From positions 185,708-249,707 of the forward strand of contig QLIY01000103.1 of assembly GCA_003260075.1 (NCBI GenBank): 64,000 nucleotides of DNA, written 5' to 3'. Both the position numbers and the translations under genes were made by a program. Positions 46,501 to 58,738 of this stretch are shown in pieces. Origin of the DNA: Phallusia mammillata (taxonomy: Eukaryota > Chordata > Ascidiacea > Phlebobranchia > Ascidiidae). How positions within the stretch are numbered: the first letter of the stretch is position 1; the number at the start of each line of letters is the position of its first letter. Under the pieces are notes generated by a model that saw nothing but the letters and a program-made list of their open reading frames with translations, did no database searches and was not told the DNA's origin.

Positions 46501-47957
46501 AGGGGAAATAGTTTTCAGACCAAATCATGCGTACAATCTTTGGGTATAACTAGAGTTTTAGCATTAAGAAATAAACCAATATCAGCTGCCTGTTCCATAG
46601 TTTGTGTTATTGAGAAACAGCAAACCCAACCTAAATAAATCTTTTTCAGTCTTCGCTGAAACTTGAAACGTTACCGACCAACGACCAAAACGAGAAAGAA
46701 ATTCAAACCACTAACCAAGTCTCCACTTTGGAAAACATCAAGATAAAATCCGATGCCTCAAGCACAACCAACTCAGTGACGTCATCGCGAAAATTTCACC
46801 GCCTCATAAAGTCAAGAGTTCAAAATCGAGGCGATAATCCATCGTATGCTCGCGTAGCTGGACTCCAACACATGAAAAAGAATTTGCAGGAACGTAACAA
46901 AGCTCAAGTAAAACCGGAAAAATGCGAACCGAACTATGAAAATCTTTGGCCGGATGAAAATTTAGCTGAATTAGATGACAAGGCTCAAACAGAGACACCT
47001 AGCGAGCAGACCGAGGTGAAAACAGTTTATACGATCCAAAAAGACCAAAAATCAAATTCTTTGTTGGACCATGACCCACTAATTCATAAATCTGCCTTCA
47101 TTTCAACGAGAGTAAACTCATATCAAACGGAAATTAGTACTCATGACGTCATTCCTCACAAAGTCGCATTAAAAGATCAAACTGCTTCGGGCTCTCGTGC
47201 ACCGCTTGTGGAAAATCTCCCGCCACAAAACGACGACGATCTTGATGATGTCATTGGTCCTCACGACATTTTTCTGTCTAGCACCCCGGTGAAGAACTAT
47301 CCAATTCACGCGGCTCGCGCAAACGAGAAAACTAAAAATCTCCCTACCTTTAATCTCAATGAGGCGGAAAGGGCCAGCAATCACATGACTAGCGGGATTA
47401 CGGAAGTGGAAGAGTCACGTGTTGACCTTTCACCCAATCCGAGCGTGATCCCGAGCGCTTCGGATTATTTTCTGCGATCGCTCGTTCAGCATCAAGATGA
47501 AATCAAAAGGACGATGCTGCAAGAGATGCAAAAGATCAGTCATAAGTACTCTGCATCAGCAACATCCGATAAAGTCCCAACTGGTGCAGCCCCGTTCGGA
47601 GCTTCCCGGTGCAGCCAGGACGACGAACAATCATCAGAAAGCGATTCGACGTCGCAAGGGACTGTAACTTGGGACAAAGAGCACGGGAGCGTCTCTAGTG
47701 GCGACACTATAACCAATTTTTGCGAAACTGAAGAAGACGGATATGCGACAATGTCGTCCAATGACAGTACGGCAGCACAGTGTGGAAGCATAATTTCCTC
47801 GTTATCCTCAACCCCGCAATCACGACATACTCCACAACAGCCAAACGCCCTCAAGTGTCCAAACCCAATAGAATACGTCATTCCGTTTCGAGGCAGTGAC
47901 GTCATCGAGGAAGCAAGCGACTTTATGGAGTGGGATTGTGATGAAACGGATTTGTGA
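40552..47957 (+). CDS. Uncharacterised 1147-aa Ser/Lys-rich protein, 9 exons
   Basis: Exons 40552-41675, 42356-42552, 43093-43269, 43657-43763, 44094-44278, 44725-44906, 45439-45475, 46051-46177 and 46650-47957; every join is phase-compatible. The intron after 43763 uses a GC donor (gcaagt); the others are GT-AG. The start is the first ATG in the open first exon; a splice acceptor-like ttag just before it means a 5' UTR exon is possible. I do not recognise the family. There is no signal peptide or membrane segment. Residues about 45-105 are strongly basic (KKSDKKSK, KRRWWRSIF). Ser/Pro-rich segments follow (IRKSVSFSD, RRSRSMLSFKNLF, RRCFSDSDLSS), then a short Arg/Leu helix-prone stretch (RLLHRMRTRILRLEKL), and an acidic end (MEWDCDETDL). 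It looks largely disordered and is probably a cytoplasmic scaffold or phosphoprotein. The exon 2 acceptor (gttcgtcag) was chosen because it alone keeps phase. Confidence 0.75.
41722..42155. repeat. Approx. 195-225-bp direct duplication joined by G-run
   Basis: Copy 1 is 41722-41916, the G-run is 41917-41928, and copy 2 is 41929-42155. The copies differ by substitutions and by a roughly 30-base indel. In intron 1 of the 1147-aa gene. Confidence 0.88.
42774..43169. repeat. Approx. 192-bp duplication including part of an exon
   Basis: Copy 1 is 42774-42965, the G-run is 42966-42975, and copy 2 is 42976-43169. Both contain the acceptor and first ~77 coding bases of exon 3 of the 1147-aa gene. 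Copy 1 stops at the G-run without a donor; copy 2 leads into the complete exon. One coding difference (GTC versus GCC) changes Val to Ala. Confidence 0.88.
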
Positions 47958-48769
47958 ATGAGAAGCTGACATGATTGGCTGGTGGTGTTGTGTTTAATGT
48001 AAAGTACTGGGCGTGTTCAACCTTTAACGTAGGCACCGTTAGTAAGTGGAATTTTTATGGTATCACAAACAGGAGAAAATCGTTCTGTACATGAAAAAGG
48101 TTTCAACTACATAATATTGTTTTATGTGTAAATTTTTGTGTAAGTGTTTGAACCAATATTAAGTTGCCTATATGAGAAACAATTCTCAGCTGTCACTGCC
48201 ATTTTACACGAATAAGTTTTGCATAATTCAAAACACGGGTTATGTTTGTGGTGTTTTCAAATTAGGTTTGTACCGCTTGTTCGTTTTCTTTTGTTTAAAT
48301 TTAGAACGTGTTTTTTTGTACTATATGATGGGAACTTAAAACAAGTCGTCAAAAATGCCAGAAAACCAGTAAAGCACAGATTGTAGGACAACCGCTTGCT
48401 ATTTTATGAACCGTAAAATTATTGATCTTTTTCTTCTTAATGTTACGTTAAAGTGAACAAAAAAAATAATTTTATGGAAAAATCAAACCGTTTTTGTTGC
48501 AAGCTTTTATTTCAAAGATTTGGGTTCGGTATTCGATTAAAAAGAAAATAATTATTTACCATGTTATCTATTTTCAAAACCTTTTTTCTACGCATTTACA
48601 GTTGATCTTTATGACCTGACTCACGCAATTAATTGTTTTACTCTTATACCGCATGTAACCACATCCATTTCAGTGATTCATTACTTCTGCATAATTTATG
48701 ACTAGTTGACTGCCCAAGTTCTCCAAACGACAAGCGGTCTCCAATATAGAAGCACTATCCTTTTATTAT
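47958..48769. other. Probable 3' UTR of the 1147-aa gene
   Basis: AT-rich and with no exon. It is bounded on the right by the probable 3' end of a minus-strand transcript. No canonical AATAAA noticed on the plus strand here. Confidence 0.4.
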
Positions 48770-51700
48770 GGTTAGTTTATTTACATAGTTCCACGCAAAA
48801 GTATATGTACAAGGTTGATATAAAAGTATATACAGTATGTATGTACAGATAGTATTGCACTGATCCAAGAAGGTAAAGTATTTACATTTCACAGTGAAGC
48901 ACACAAAAGAAAGGTTTTCTAACTTTGTACAAATCTAAACATAAATTTAATCTCAAAACGGCAGAAAATTTAAGATCAAAATGTAGTTTTTTTGCAATAT
49001 TTAGTTTGCAAAGCACAGATTCACAGTGAGTGTACCAGCAAACGCGAGCACGGATGCTTGTAGACTAAAGTCACGTGCCATATACAAAGCTGAGCTCCCA
49101 AACGGAGCGGAATGGAACTCATGAACAGACATGATAGCTAGTTGAAGAAGTTGGTGGCAGAAATATTAGTTCTCACTTAGACAACACTCATAATTATAAT
49201 ACATCAAGAATTTACAAAACCAAAGTTAACCTTTGTTTGTTGGAACTCAAGGGAGAAAGCAATATGATACATTACATGAAGAAAAGTGGTTTTAAAACAG
49301 TATTCTTAAACTAGTTTATGGGCATGCTATCAAACAAAATGTCCGGTCTTAACTTTTAACCAGGTATTGTTTACGAATAAACGCAGAATTGTTTAGGAAA
49401 AAAGTCTAAACTGAGTGATTGTCAAACGCACAATGCTGACTACAAATTGATTGTTGGGTCAACGCTGGGTTCTGTAAGTTGTTGTTGAGTTGTGCAGTTG
49501 CCTTAAAGCTGGATTGCTAAAGGCTGGAACTTGCAGGAAACGAAGAACGGTGCTCTGTGAGCCGTTCGAGGTAGGCTGGAACTTACTTCAACGGGTCTCA
49601 AACCTGAAAAAAAGAAACACAATTTTAACCAGCTAATCAGGATTATTCATTTGAAAGGTAAGCAAGACCAAGTTTTTTTGTGTGGAAAAATACATCTACA
49701 GGAAAATGTGTGTTCCTGGTTTTGTATGGTTTTTTAAAAGCTTATTTTCAATAATACGGCCAAATGTATTCTAGCCTATAGGGTACAAATTGGCTGTGTC
49801 AGCTTTATAGACTCCAAACTGAATCTATATTTCTCACATGAAGATTATGACAGTACTTTATTGGCATTCACCGCGTGCCTTAATGCAAGAGCAGTAAGAT
49901 CCACAGCAAACGCGAGCAAAGCATGTCGTTTTTTGCAGTCAACTCTGTTGCTCCTATAGAGTTGGGCTAAAAGGCCCTAAATTCATCTACGACTACAACC
50001 AGTGCTTGGTTAGTGTTGTAAGTGGCAGTGTTTCGCAGGCATTCACCACGTGCCTTAGTGCAAACGCAGTAAGATGCACAGCAAACGCGAGCAAAACATG
50101 CCGTTTTTTGCAGTCAAGCCTGGCCCTGTTTCCACTATAATTGGGCTTAACTGCCTCAAATTCATCTACTACATCCATTGCTTGGTTGGTGATGTAAGTA
50201 GCAGTGTTCCGCAGGCATTCACCGCGTGCCTTATTGTATAAAACAGTAAGGATCACACACTAAATACGCACGGAACATGCCATTAGCAACAACCAATCAT
50301 TTTGCCAGTATTCTTGCTGATTAGATCAACTCCAATGATTGGAATGATTTTATTTGCTAGGAGGCGTGATTTATACCGATCGGGGCAACTTTTTTCTTTT
50401 GCTTTTCGCCATGTTCTATAATTGCGGGCTTTAAAGACAATAAACTTATCACGCAGCGAATTGTAGAGACGTCCTGCTTGCGGCCAAACTATAGAATACG
50501 CGGACAATGGTCACGCGTCTTAAAACAATGAAATCGTTCGTTGGATGCTGTGAGAGAGTACAGTATACCAGCAAAGATTACAGCGTCTTATTAGAGCCTC
50601 GTATCCTACGAGGAACTTAATTCTGGGCTAATTGGTTTCTTGTGATTTCTGTTTATGGTGCGAAAATAGAAACTAAATGGCTTTGGCCTTATTTTAAAAT
50701 TTACTTTTACGGACCAATGATCTAATTTTTGATTAAAATCAGCTGCGCTTATTGTTACCACCGCTTCAAGTTCAAATCGTTTATAATTAAACATGTGCCA
50801 GGGTATTGGTTTAAAATACAATTGTGAACTACACAATGTACAAGTATCGATTTTTTGCTTACATACACATGTTTCTCTATGTGGGCGAACGGGTACGACT
50901 GGTATTTTTAAGCGTAAAGCAGCTGTCCCTGTACCCAATTAGTGCAAGCAGCCTGGTGCTGAAACTGCCGTTTTCACCTGCCAGACCATAAGCACATGTC
51001 CTTTGCATTTGCGCTTATTGATTTAGTACAAATGTCCTTGGCAGTTAAATTTGGGCGTGCTAGAACTGTTGCAAAAAATCTAAACTTACCGTTTGTTCGC
51101 AGCTTTCCATCTTATGTCATCGGCTTGATCTACAGTTTGCCATCTGTCGAAAGAAAGATAACGATAAATAATCTGATAATTCTATGTCGCTTAGGCGTTT
51201 TAAATTGGCTTGTGCTGTAAACACATTTTTCTATTTTAATTAATTAAAGTTTCGGATGGCATTTTCCGATTTCGAAAGGCGACCTTTCTTGACCACCACT
51301 AGCACCAAGATTTAAAAGCGCCTATCCAAGAAAGCTTTCAACGACCCCTTTCCTTTTAAAACGTCTTTTTATAGAAGCGGCTCGAAGTTTGACTTTTGAA
51401 AAACGGCTCAGGCGACTCTAATGATTTAGTGAAGCCGTTGCAAGGCTCTATGGTGACGTCAGAGCATTTAAATCAATTATTCATCGGTTGCTGGTGGCAA
51501 CGGGCGGCCACAGCCGACAGTTTGTACGTGAGCGTCGGCTGGTTGGGAAGGAACTCCCGTTTCCTTCTTTGGCAAGTGACATTTAGGCTTGCTTATCAAT
51601 TATGCAACGTCGCACTTTTCGGAATGTGCCGCTCACTTCGCAATATCGACCCAAAATCGTGCGTCTTTCGGCTGTTACCCCACCAGCGGCGCGCCACCTG

Positions 51701-52125
51701 TTTTGCCCGATGCTATAAGTCATCTTATGTAAAACCACGTTAGACCGTTGGTTAATACGAATATTCTGTTAAGTTTCTCGTAAAATTTATTATATTAGAG
51801 TGCACGGTGCTCACGGTAACTAAATGCGAAAGGTCTTGAGAGGTTATCGCACATTGCGAAATTCTTTATATAAGAGATCATTTTTAGGAAGTTATACTTC
51901 AGGTTGCGCTAATTGGTGCGTATAAACACTTGCAGAAGCTTACCTTAGGTTTGCACTTCCCGTTGAAGACATCCACTTTATCTCTTCCATCTTTCATTTT
52001 TCAGCGTTGAAAACGCGCCTCGCCACAAAACCTTTGCTGTTTAAATCTTGCTCCCGTGGATGTTGCTTGTTTGAGTGCTGATTGCAAACTGCGATGGTTA
52101 GTCAATGGACCGCTGCCGTTTTATA
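48770..52125 (-). other. Candidate short or noncoding minus-strand transcript
   Basis: A TATA box (52118-52126) lies upstream of a first exon ending at a strong donor (CCTAAG then gtaagc, boundary at 51944). A good acceptor (ttttttttcag) ends just above 49603, and minus-strand AATAAA is present near 48777. The first exon holds an 18-codon frame from an ATG at 51997 (MKDGRDKV..). Spliced to 49603 it meets a stop after one more codon. I see no long frame. It may be a noncoding RNA, a small-peptide gene, or a gene whose internal exons I missed in the repeat at 49864-50300. Confidence 0.3.
49864..50300. repeat. Tandem repeat, about 175-bp period, 2.5 copies
   Basis: Units start at 49864, 50038 and 50214 (truncated) with GGCATTCACC. 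On the plus strand each full unit contains an acceptor-like TTTTTTGCAG followed 79-80 bases later by a donor GTAAGT (49939-50017 and 50114-50193). On the minus strand unit 2 has a long open frame (ECLRNTATY..VDEF) that is frameshifted in unit 1. Confidence 0.75.
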
Positions 52126-52126
52126 G
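52118..52126 (-). promoter_or_regulatory. TATA box (CTATAAAAC)
   Basis: A minus-strand CTATAAAAC in GC-richer DNA, with GAGA-type repeats upstream (52290-52300 and 52439-52460). It is suitably placed for transcription leftwards from about 52095. Confidence 0.5.
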
Positions 52127-53828
52127 GGAACGCCGGCTAGTGAAACATCTGCACCGCTTCTTGTTTATTTCATTCAAAGCCTCGTCCCCTTTTTTTCTAC
52201 CGCTCGCCCCATGAGAGCACAGATAATTTCGCTAGAAGCACGCGTGTGCCCTTGCATTGAACGAAGCATGCACCCGCTGTGAAAAGAGAGAGAGAAAGTG
52301 CTCTGCTCTTTCGCGGACAAACGCCTCCCGCTTTGTATCTTTATTAGCAGCGGCGACACGGACGGCATATGGCTATCTGCCTTTGCCGATCCAGCTTATT
52401 GACGGCGCGGTGGTAACAAAAACCCAGCAGCAGGGCCAGAGAGAGTGAGAGAGAGAGAACGGCCATGCACTCCACACTATTGCTGTTAATTACCAACCTG
52501 TATGAAGTGTTGTCCAGCGGGGGGTCAACGCCGTCCATTGCCTCTCTACATTGTCCCTTCGGATTGCTTTTCCTGATTAATATTTTTACGTAAGGAGTCG
52601 CGCGCAATCACGAATATCGATTTCGGGTGTGCAATTACTTTTCAGCACATCAAGGTCGCGAGTTCCGCTATTTCAAACAAGTTCATTTCGTTGATTAAAA
52701 AATCCACCAGTTCGATAGACCGGACTAAAATAAAAGTGCGCGTTTATTACCAAGACCACGGTGGAAAAATTCGAGTGAATAGCACATCTCCAGTAAACAC
52801 TACGCTATCTAAAACCTTTTACTTTTTTTATTTGGAAGTAATTTTGATGTATATTTCATATTAAACTTTGTCCACTGACCCTGATTTTTTGTTTAAAGTA
52901 GGTGAAATAAAACAAATTCTACACCTTAAAACCCGTGTATGGTTGATAAACACAAGCTTTTTTGTGTGTGGAAATTCATGCAAAAGCACTTGCAGTGTAA
53001 AAATAACAGATGGCACTTGCTAACCTTTGGTCGGGTTGATAGTAGATATTTACTCTTCGATGTTGGAGACCTTATCTATGTCTCATTAGTATAACTTCGA
53101 AACGAAGCAACAGAATGCTTAAACCTGTCCGTAATATTCCCACAAATGCGATTCGCTTGTCATCGTAGACCAGGGCCGTTAATATTTCATGACAATGCAA
53201 AACCCAATTGCTATTCCAACTTTATACGTTAGGCATGTGAAATTTTCGAATTTGCATCCAATGTGTGCGAATACCCATGAAGTAATTTTACTTTTTTTTG
53301 TAGATGCGTTTCAATGCAATCCTGCTCGATTAATTTATCGCAGGGCATAATCACGCAATTCGATATCAAGGTATTGAAATTTGAAACTTATTTTCGACTG
53401 CGAGGCCAGTAACTCCTCTCAACTTCTCCGACAAAACACCAAACAAGCTACAACAGGAAATCTCTATTTAAAACAGGTAAATCTGTCGTGATAAGGTAAT
53501 TTTCTGCTAATCAAGCATTAGGGGTGTATCAGGTCCGAGCTGCCAGCAGGAGTATTTTTCACTTTGTCCGTTGCCGGTGCGTGGTATAGGAAGGAAGTGT
53601 TGGTTTTGCAACCAGTTAATCGCCCGTGAGCACGTGGATTTGTTCGTTGTGACATCTGTCTGCGCTTGACAGTTGGCAAATGTTTGCTTGTTTTTGTTGC
53701 TCACAGCGAAAGACGACAACGGTAATTCGTTTGTTTTGACGCCCAACTGCACGCGCGCTTTGTTGGTTTTTGCGCAAGGTGTTTGCGAGTTGTTACAGCG
53801 GAAATTTTGGTTTGTGTACTTTCCGAAT

Positions 53829-54190
53829 AGGAAACATATTACACAGAATTGCCAAGCGTACATTTCTCAACAGAACACTCGGTAAAATTTGGCATTCCAT
53901 GATCTAGTGTTAAATTTTTAATGTTTCTCAAATTTGAATACAAGTTTATTACATGAATGGACACGATGCTTGAATCGTTTTAAAAATCCAATGTGTAATA
54001 CGGGGGGGGGGACATATAGGAAACATATTACACAGAATTGCCAAGAGTACATTTCTCAACAGAACACTGGGTAAAATTTTGCATTCCATGGTCTAATGTT
54101 AAATTTTTAATGTTTCTCAAATTTGCATACAAGTTTATTACCTGAATGGACACGATGCTTGAATCGTTTTAAAAATCCAATGTGTAATAC
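53829..54190. repeat. Approx. 173-bp direct duplication joined by G-run
   Basis: Copy 1 is 53829-54001, the G-run is 54002-54011, a short ACATAT spacer follows, and copy 2 is 54018-54190. A handful of substitutions separate the copies. Confidence 0.88.
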
Positions 54191-55097
54191 ATATACATAA
54201 TCTAGCGACGTAAAGGAATGATTGCCACGTTTAAGAAAATTGGTCACAGCGTTTGAGAAAAAACGTGTTGCTCCATTTGTCACTATTTTGCCATTATATT
54301 TCTCGTTAATTTCTTCACAACGAACGCAAAACCGATTTTTTCCCAACCCATACTAAACGATTTGTTTAAAATTTGAAACTTTGGATTGCGAAGTATTATT
54401 ACAAATTGATTATGGCGGGCCCTGGCATCTACAAGAGCAAGTTTGAAGATTTAGCGATTTCTTGCTATTATCAGATGCTTCACAGACGGTGGTAGTGTGT
54501 TGTATAATGCACCTTTAACAGATGTACGAAGCAGAACAACGGGTCAATAAATTTTCTTTCACCGGCATTTGGTCGAAGGTGGCGTCTGATTGGTTGGGGG
54601 ATTGTTCGTTCCCCAAGCAATTTTGAGTCCATTTCAGAGTTTGCTAGCAGCCAATAAAACATATGTATGGATTACGTTTGTACATTGTCAATAATTTCTT
54701 TAAAACCACAATTCTTGCTAGCTAATTACTCAAATCTGTCCAACATCAAAACTTTTGACAAGGTTTAATATTGGTCATTTCGGTTTTAGAACATATGCAT
54801 GTTGATTACCACATTTGAAAATAGTTTAGGTACCCATCAAAATATCGTTGTGTTTATCTGTCAAGGCTGTTTTGAAAGTCTAAATATAACCAATTTGCAT
54901 TTGCACAAAACGCAACATTTGTTGAGAAACAAAACATTTGGAAAACGTTGATGTTGGTATTCCATCATTGGTGAACAGGTGTAAACATTTACAATGCCAA
55001 AGTAATTTGGTTTATTTTGGTGTAGCAAGTGGTAAACTACAAAGACAACCCATTGCCAGTTTTACAGTTGTCCATATGGACGACATAACTGCACCTT

Positions 55098-55366
55098 ACA
55101 GCTGACTCACAAAAGTCGCCGGTTCCAAGTAGCCAGTCATGAATTTTTCATATTTTTGCCAGTTGCCACAGTGGAACAAGGCAAAGTCACCAGCTGCGGC
55201 TTCGTACATTCTCATATATTCACTACGGGGGGGGGGCACAGCTGACTCACAAAAGTCGCCAGTTCCAAGTAGCCAGTCATGAATTTTTCATATTTTTGTC
55301 AGTTGCCACAGTGGAACTAGGCAAAGTCACCAGCTGCGGCTTCGTACATTCTCATATATTCACTAC
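55098..55366. repeat. Approx. 129-bp direct duplication joined by ten G
   Basis: Copy 1 is 55098-55226, the G-run is 55227-55236, and copy 2 is 55238-55366; they differ at about three positions. Confidence 0.9.
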
Positions 55367-55598
55367 TTTGTTGTACCAATGAGTTTGACTTCTAAGAAAT
55401 TAATTGCCGACCTGCCCATATGTTGCTTTGATTTTGCGGGAAAAGTATGCTGTCTTTTATCTATGTGTATTCAAACATTGTATTAGTTTAAACCTTTCTG
55501 AAATTTGCCACACTAAATTTTATGAATTTTTAATTTTTAAGAATTATTAACTTGTGTTTTAAGTAAAAAATGTTTACTTCACCAAAACAATTACCATG

Positions 55599-55866
55599 TT
55601 CGCGCCTTTTTGAGGTTTCTTATATTATAGAATATTATATTCTGATGTGTTTGACGTAGAACCGAAAAGATGGCCACGGAATTTATATAATTTGGTCTTG
55701 AGTGAAATATCGAGTTTTGCTTATTTCGGGGGGGGGGATTCGCGCCCTTTTGAGGTTTCTTTCTAAAGAATATTATATTCTAATGTGTTTGACGTAGAAC
55801 CGAAAAGGTGGCCACGAAATTTATATAATTTGGTCTTGAGTGAAATATCGAGTTTTGCTTATTTCC
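55599..55866. repeat. Approx. 128-bp direct duplication joined by G-run
   Basis: Copy 1 is 55599-55727, the G-run is 55728-55737, and copy 2 is 55739-55866. Small substitutions and a short indel near the left end. Confidence 0.88.
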
Positions 55867-56149
55867 CTACCAAAATTATTTCATGATGTTTTGTTGTGTA
55901 ACTTTGTTAATAGATTTGATTAAAATCGTTCGAATATTCGAGTTATATTACTATGCGCAGTAATGTGTATTTATGGCAGGCAGTAATAGGCATTAATGTG
56001 TTTATGGAATAATTACACAAAACAAATAAGTTTACTATTCTATTTTAAATTGCGATGACAGATTTAATGTCTTTATTAGTGTTCAAATTTGTGATTACAA
56101 ACCGAAAACGATTTTTACTCAAGGAAAACGAAAAGTTATTTGGTATTGC

Positions 56150-56530
56150 TTGACGTCAGACCCAGTTGTGACGTTTGACATTGAACAATGACCTTGAAGC
56201 CCTCTGAGCAAGTCTCCCGCCTTCACCATTGCTTTACGTCAATTAGCCCAGTAATTAGCGATTACGTGTGCGTCATCAGCCACGAACAATTTGCGACGTA
56301 ACACACGGGATATGGGTTTCAAACGCACCAACTTTCTATAGCAACCAGCGGTTTGTCAGTCAGGCCAATGAATACAACTTTATTCAGCATTTGCAGCGAC
56401 AGGCCTTGTCATTGCGGGAGCCTGCTGCAGTGAAAAGTCATGAATTATTCATCTTGCGCATGCGCAGTGTGCTTGCCGCCCGCCAGCGCTGTTGTTTGAC
56501 TCAACTAACGGTAAAATACTTGTAGGTCAT
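56150..56530. promoter_or_regulatory. Promoter-like motif cluster without an assigned gene
   Basis: CRE-like sites (TGACGTCA at about 56153, TTACGTCAAT, GTGCGTCATC), a homeodomain-type TAATTA core (AGTAATTAGC) and an NRF1-type palindrome (GCGCATGCGCA near 56457) occur in locally GC-richer DNA. NRF1 palindromes are usually found at promoters. No downstream exon recognised on either strand. Confidence 0.35.
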
Positions 56531-56749
56531 CGCAAGAGCGGTTTTATCTTTTGTCTCAGTTTCAAGCTCAACGATAATCTAGTTCAAGGTATTATTTTTG
56601 TAGAGATAATGCTTCTGTTCCACTTCACTTCCAAAAGCAAGTGACAAAACGTTTTAGGCTCAGCCTTTTAGAGCTTGTTTTGTTGCGGAAAGATTTTTAA
56701 GTTCTTGTTTACACATAAATGTGCTTTTCACGATGGATTTCTGCCCTGC

Positions 56750-56985
56750 TTGTTAAGAATAATTTAGTGTGAAAAACCACTAAATCTGTCGCTATGTTTT
56801 ATTTGTTTTATCAAAACAAATGCATTTCGCTATAAAAGCAAATGCATTTGCTCTTATCCCGCTTTTTATTTTGTTTTTAGACACTGATGTTGCTTTTTAT
56901 AGCGAAATGCATTTGTTTTGATAAAACAAATAAAACATGGGGGGGGGGGGGGGGGGGTTGTTAAGAATAATTTTAAAACCACATT
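56750..56985. repeat. Foldback (inverted repeat) ending in a 19-base G-run
   Basis: The left arm 56794-56838 and right arm 56892-56938 are near-perfect reverse complements (core CAAATGCATTTCGCTATAAA). The right arm is followed by G at 56939-56957, after which sequence seen at 56750 (TGTTAAGAATAATTT) resumes. Confidence 0.85.
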
Positions 56986-58059
56986 TATTTTAACACCTCC
57001 TGAACTTATGTGACAATCATTACAAAATTTGCAATCAAACAAAGATATTTCAATATCACACTGGACCCAAAACGCATCATTTGTTTGTTTGTATATTCGA
57101 AGAATGGTCAATGGCTTAATATGTGAACTCTTTTTGAACTACATATTAACGACACGTTTGTTTTATTGGTATAAAATTATGTAACAAACTTTTAAAACAT
57201 TTGTTTACACGAAGTAAATACGCCGCGTTTATGTTCCAATCAAAGAACCGCCCAATACAGCAATGGTGCAGTGCTTGGTGCCTTGCATAAAGGGCATCTG
57301 CCGTGCAATACAAGCCCAATATAACGACGTGCTTGTGCTACGAGCCGACATATGGAGTAATTAACATTGGGTAGTGGTCATTGGTCGGGGGAAATCATAT
57401 GGCGATTCGGTTATGAATCTCTCACAATACGACATATGTTTTCTCTTAATTCCATGCAGAGGCAATGCTTTCCCATTAGCCGTTGTGCATTGAAAATTAT
57501 GTTTGTGTTTAACCCTATGAGATGATAAATGTCAAAACTTGGTTAAAAACTGCAGTGGTTGGTGCCCTCATAAAAATGATTGTAGATGCCTGAAATGGAT
57601 ACTTCACAAATTATAACATTATTGTAACAGCATTGCTACCTTTTCAAACAAAGTTTTTACGCAAATGAGTAATTTACTTACTAAATTTGTTTTCTGTTTA
57701 AAATCTTTCCTTTACCTTAGAACTTGTAACATATGTGTAAAAAGATTTTGTTCCTAATGTTTTTTCTGTTGCTCATGCATATGCTGTTCACATGGCAGCT
57801 AAACAAAATACGTGACATAATAATTGACCTTATGTGGTTACGAAACGTATACTTTAGTTCATGTTGGAGGTTTTTTTATGTTGTAAGTTTTAGGTTTTAA
57901 GATTTGGTTTATCTTTGAAATGACACATAAGTTATCATAACAATTTTATCGGGTCGACGGTTTTCAGGGGTTTTCCAGAGAATCTTATACTTTATCACTG
58001 ATATAAAAATGGATCGCAATTGTCCACCAGACCGAAATATCCTAAGGGAGTAAAGCGGG

Positions 58060-58170
58060 TCCCTTCCCAATCACCGATCGAAATTGAACCCAAATGACTT
58101 CGTTGATTGCCCGTGCAGTTAATTAACCCGTTAGATGGCGCCCCACACCCCTCTTGCGCACTCGACCAAC
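58060..58170 (-). repeat. tRNA-like SINE head
   Basis: On the minus strand an A-box-like TTGGTCGAGTGCG and, about 60 bases on, a B-box-like GGGTTCAATTT. It has the arrangement of a tRNA-derived SINE but no folded tRNA could be drawn. Confidence 0.4.
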
Positions 58171-58336
58171 TGGGAAATCGATTTTTTGCGTTGATTGCTC
58201 TGTTAAGGTGCTACTGATTTTATTTTTGTTATCAAGGCAACGTTTTGTCGTTTTTAGAAAGGTTTTCGATTTTAAGCAAATAAAGCGGTTTAAAATGTTT
58301 TTTTATGATATGATAGATGTGCTTTCCGGTTCTTTC

Positions 58337-58738
58337 AAGTTATTTGTTTGCCTGTGTCCCCGTTTCTTTGGCAATACTTACAATTCGAAGTAAATTTCGG
58401 TCCGTTTAAGTAAAACTTGCCAAACGACGATTACTTAGTACATGGCCAAAGGTTATGCTTCGAGTTTGATGTGAATGCAAAACTGGTGTTTCGTTACTAC
58501 AAAAGATTACTGGGGGGGGGGGAAGTTATTTGTTTGCCTGTGTCCCCGTTTCTGAAGAATAGAAAACATTTGTTTGTTCTTAGAAAAATTACTTTGGCAA
58601 TACTTACAATTCGAAGTAAATTTCGGTCCGTTTAAGTAAAACTTGCAAAACGACGATTACTTAATACATGGTCAAAGGTTATGCTTTGACTTTGATGTGA
58701 ATGCAAAACTGGTGTTTCGTTACTACAAAAGATTACTG
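58337..58738. repeat. Direct duplication joined by eleven G
   Basis: Copy 1 is 58337-58511, the G-run is 58512-58522, and copy 2 is 58523-58738. Copy 2 carries about 40 extra bases near 58555. Substitutions elsewhere are few. Confidence 0.9.

Noticed and set aside
51396-51743. 115-codon frame
   Set aside because: Begins at TTG, has no ATG-based start or splice signals, and is compositionally random.
54413-54496. Small ATG frame of 27 codons (MAGPGIYKSKFEDL..)
   Set aside because: Protein-like composition but isolated, with no splice donor and no neighbour exon; cannot be supported.
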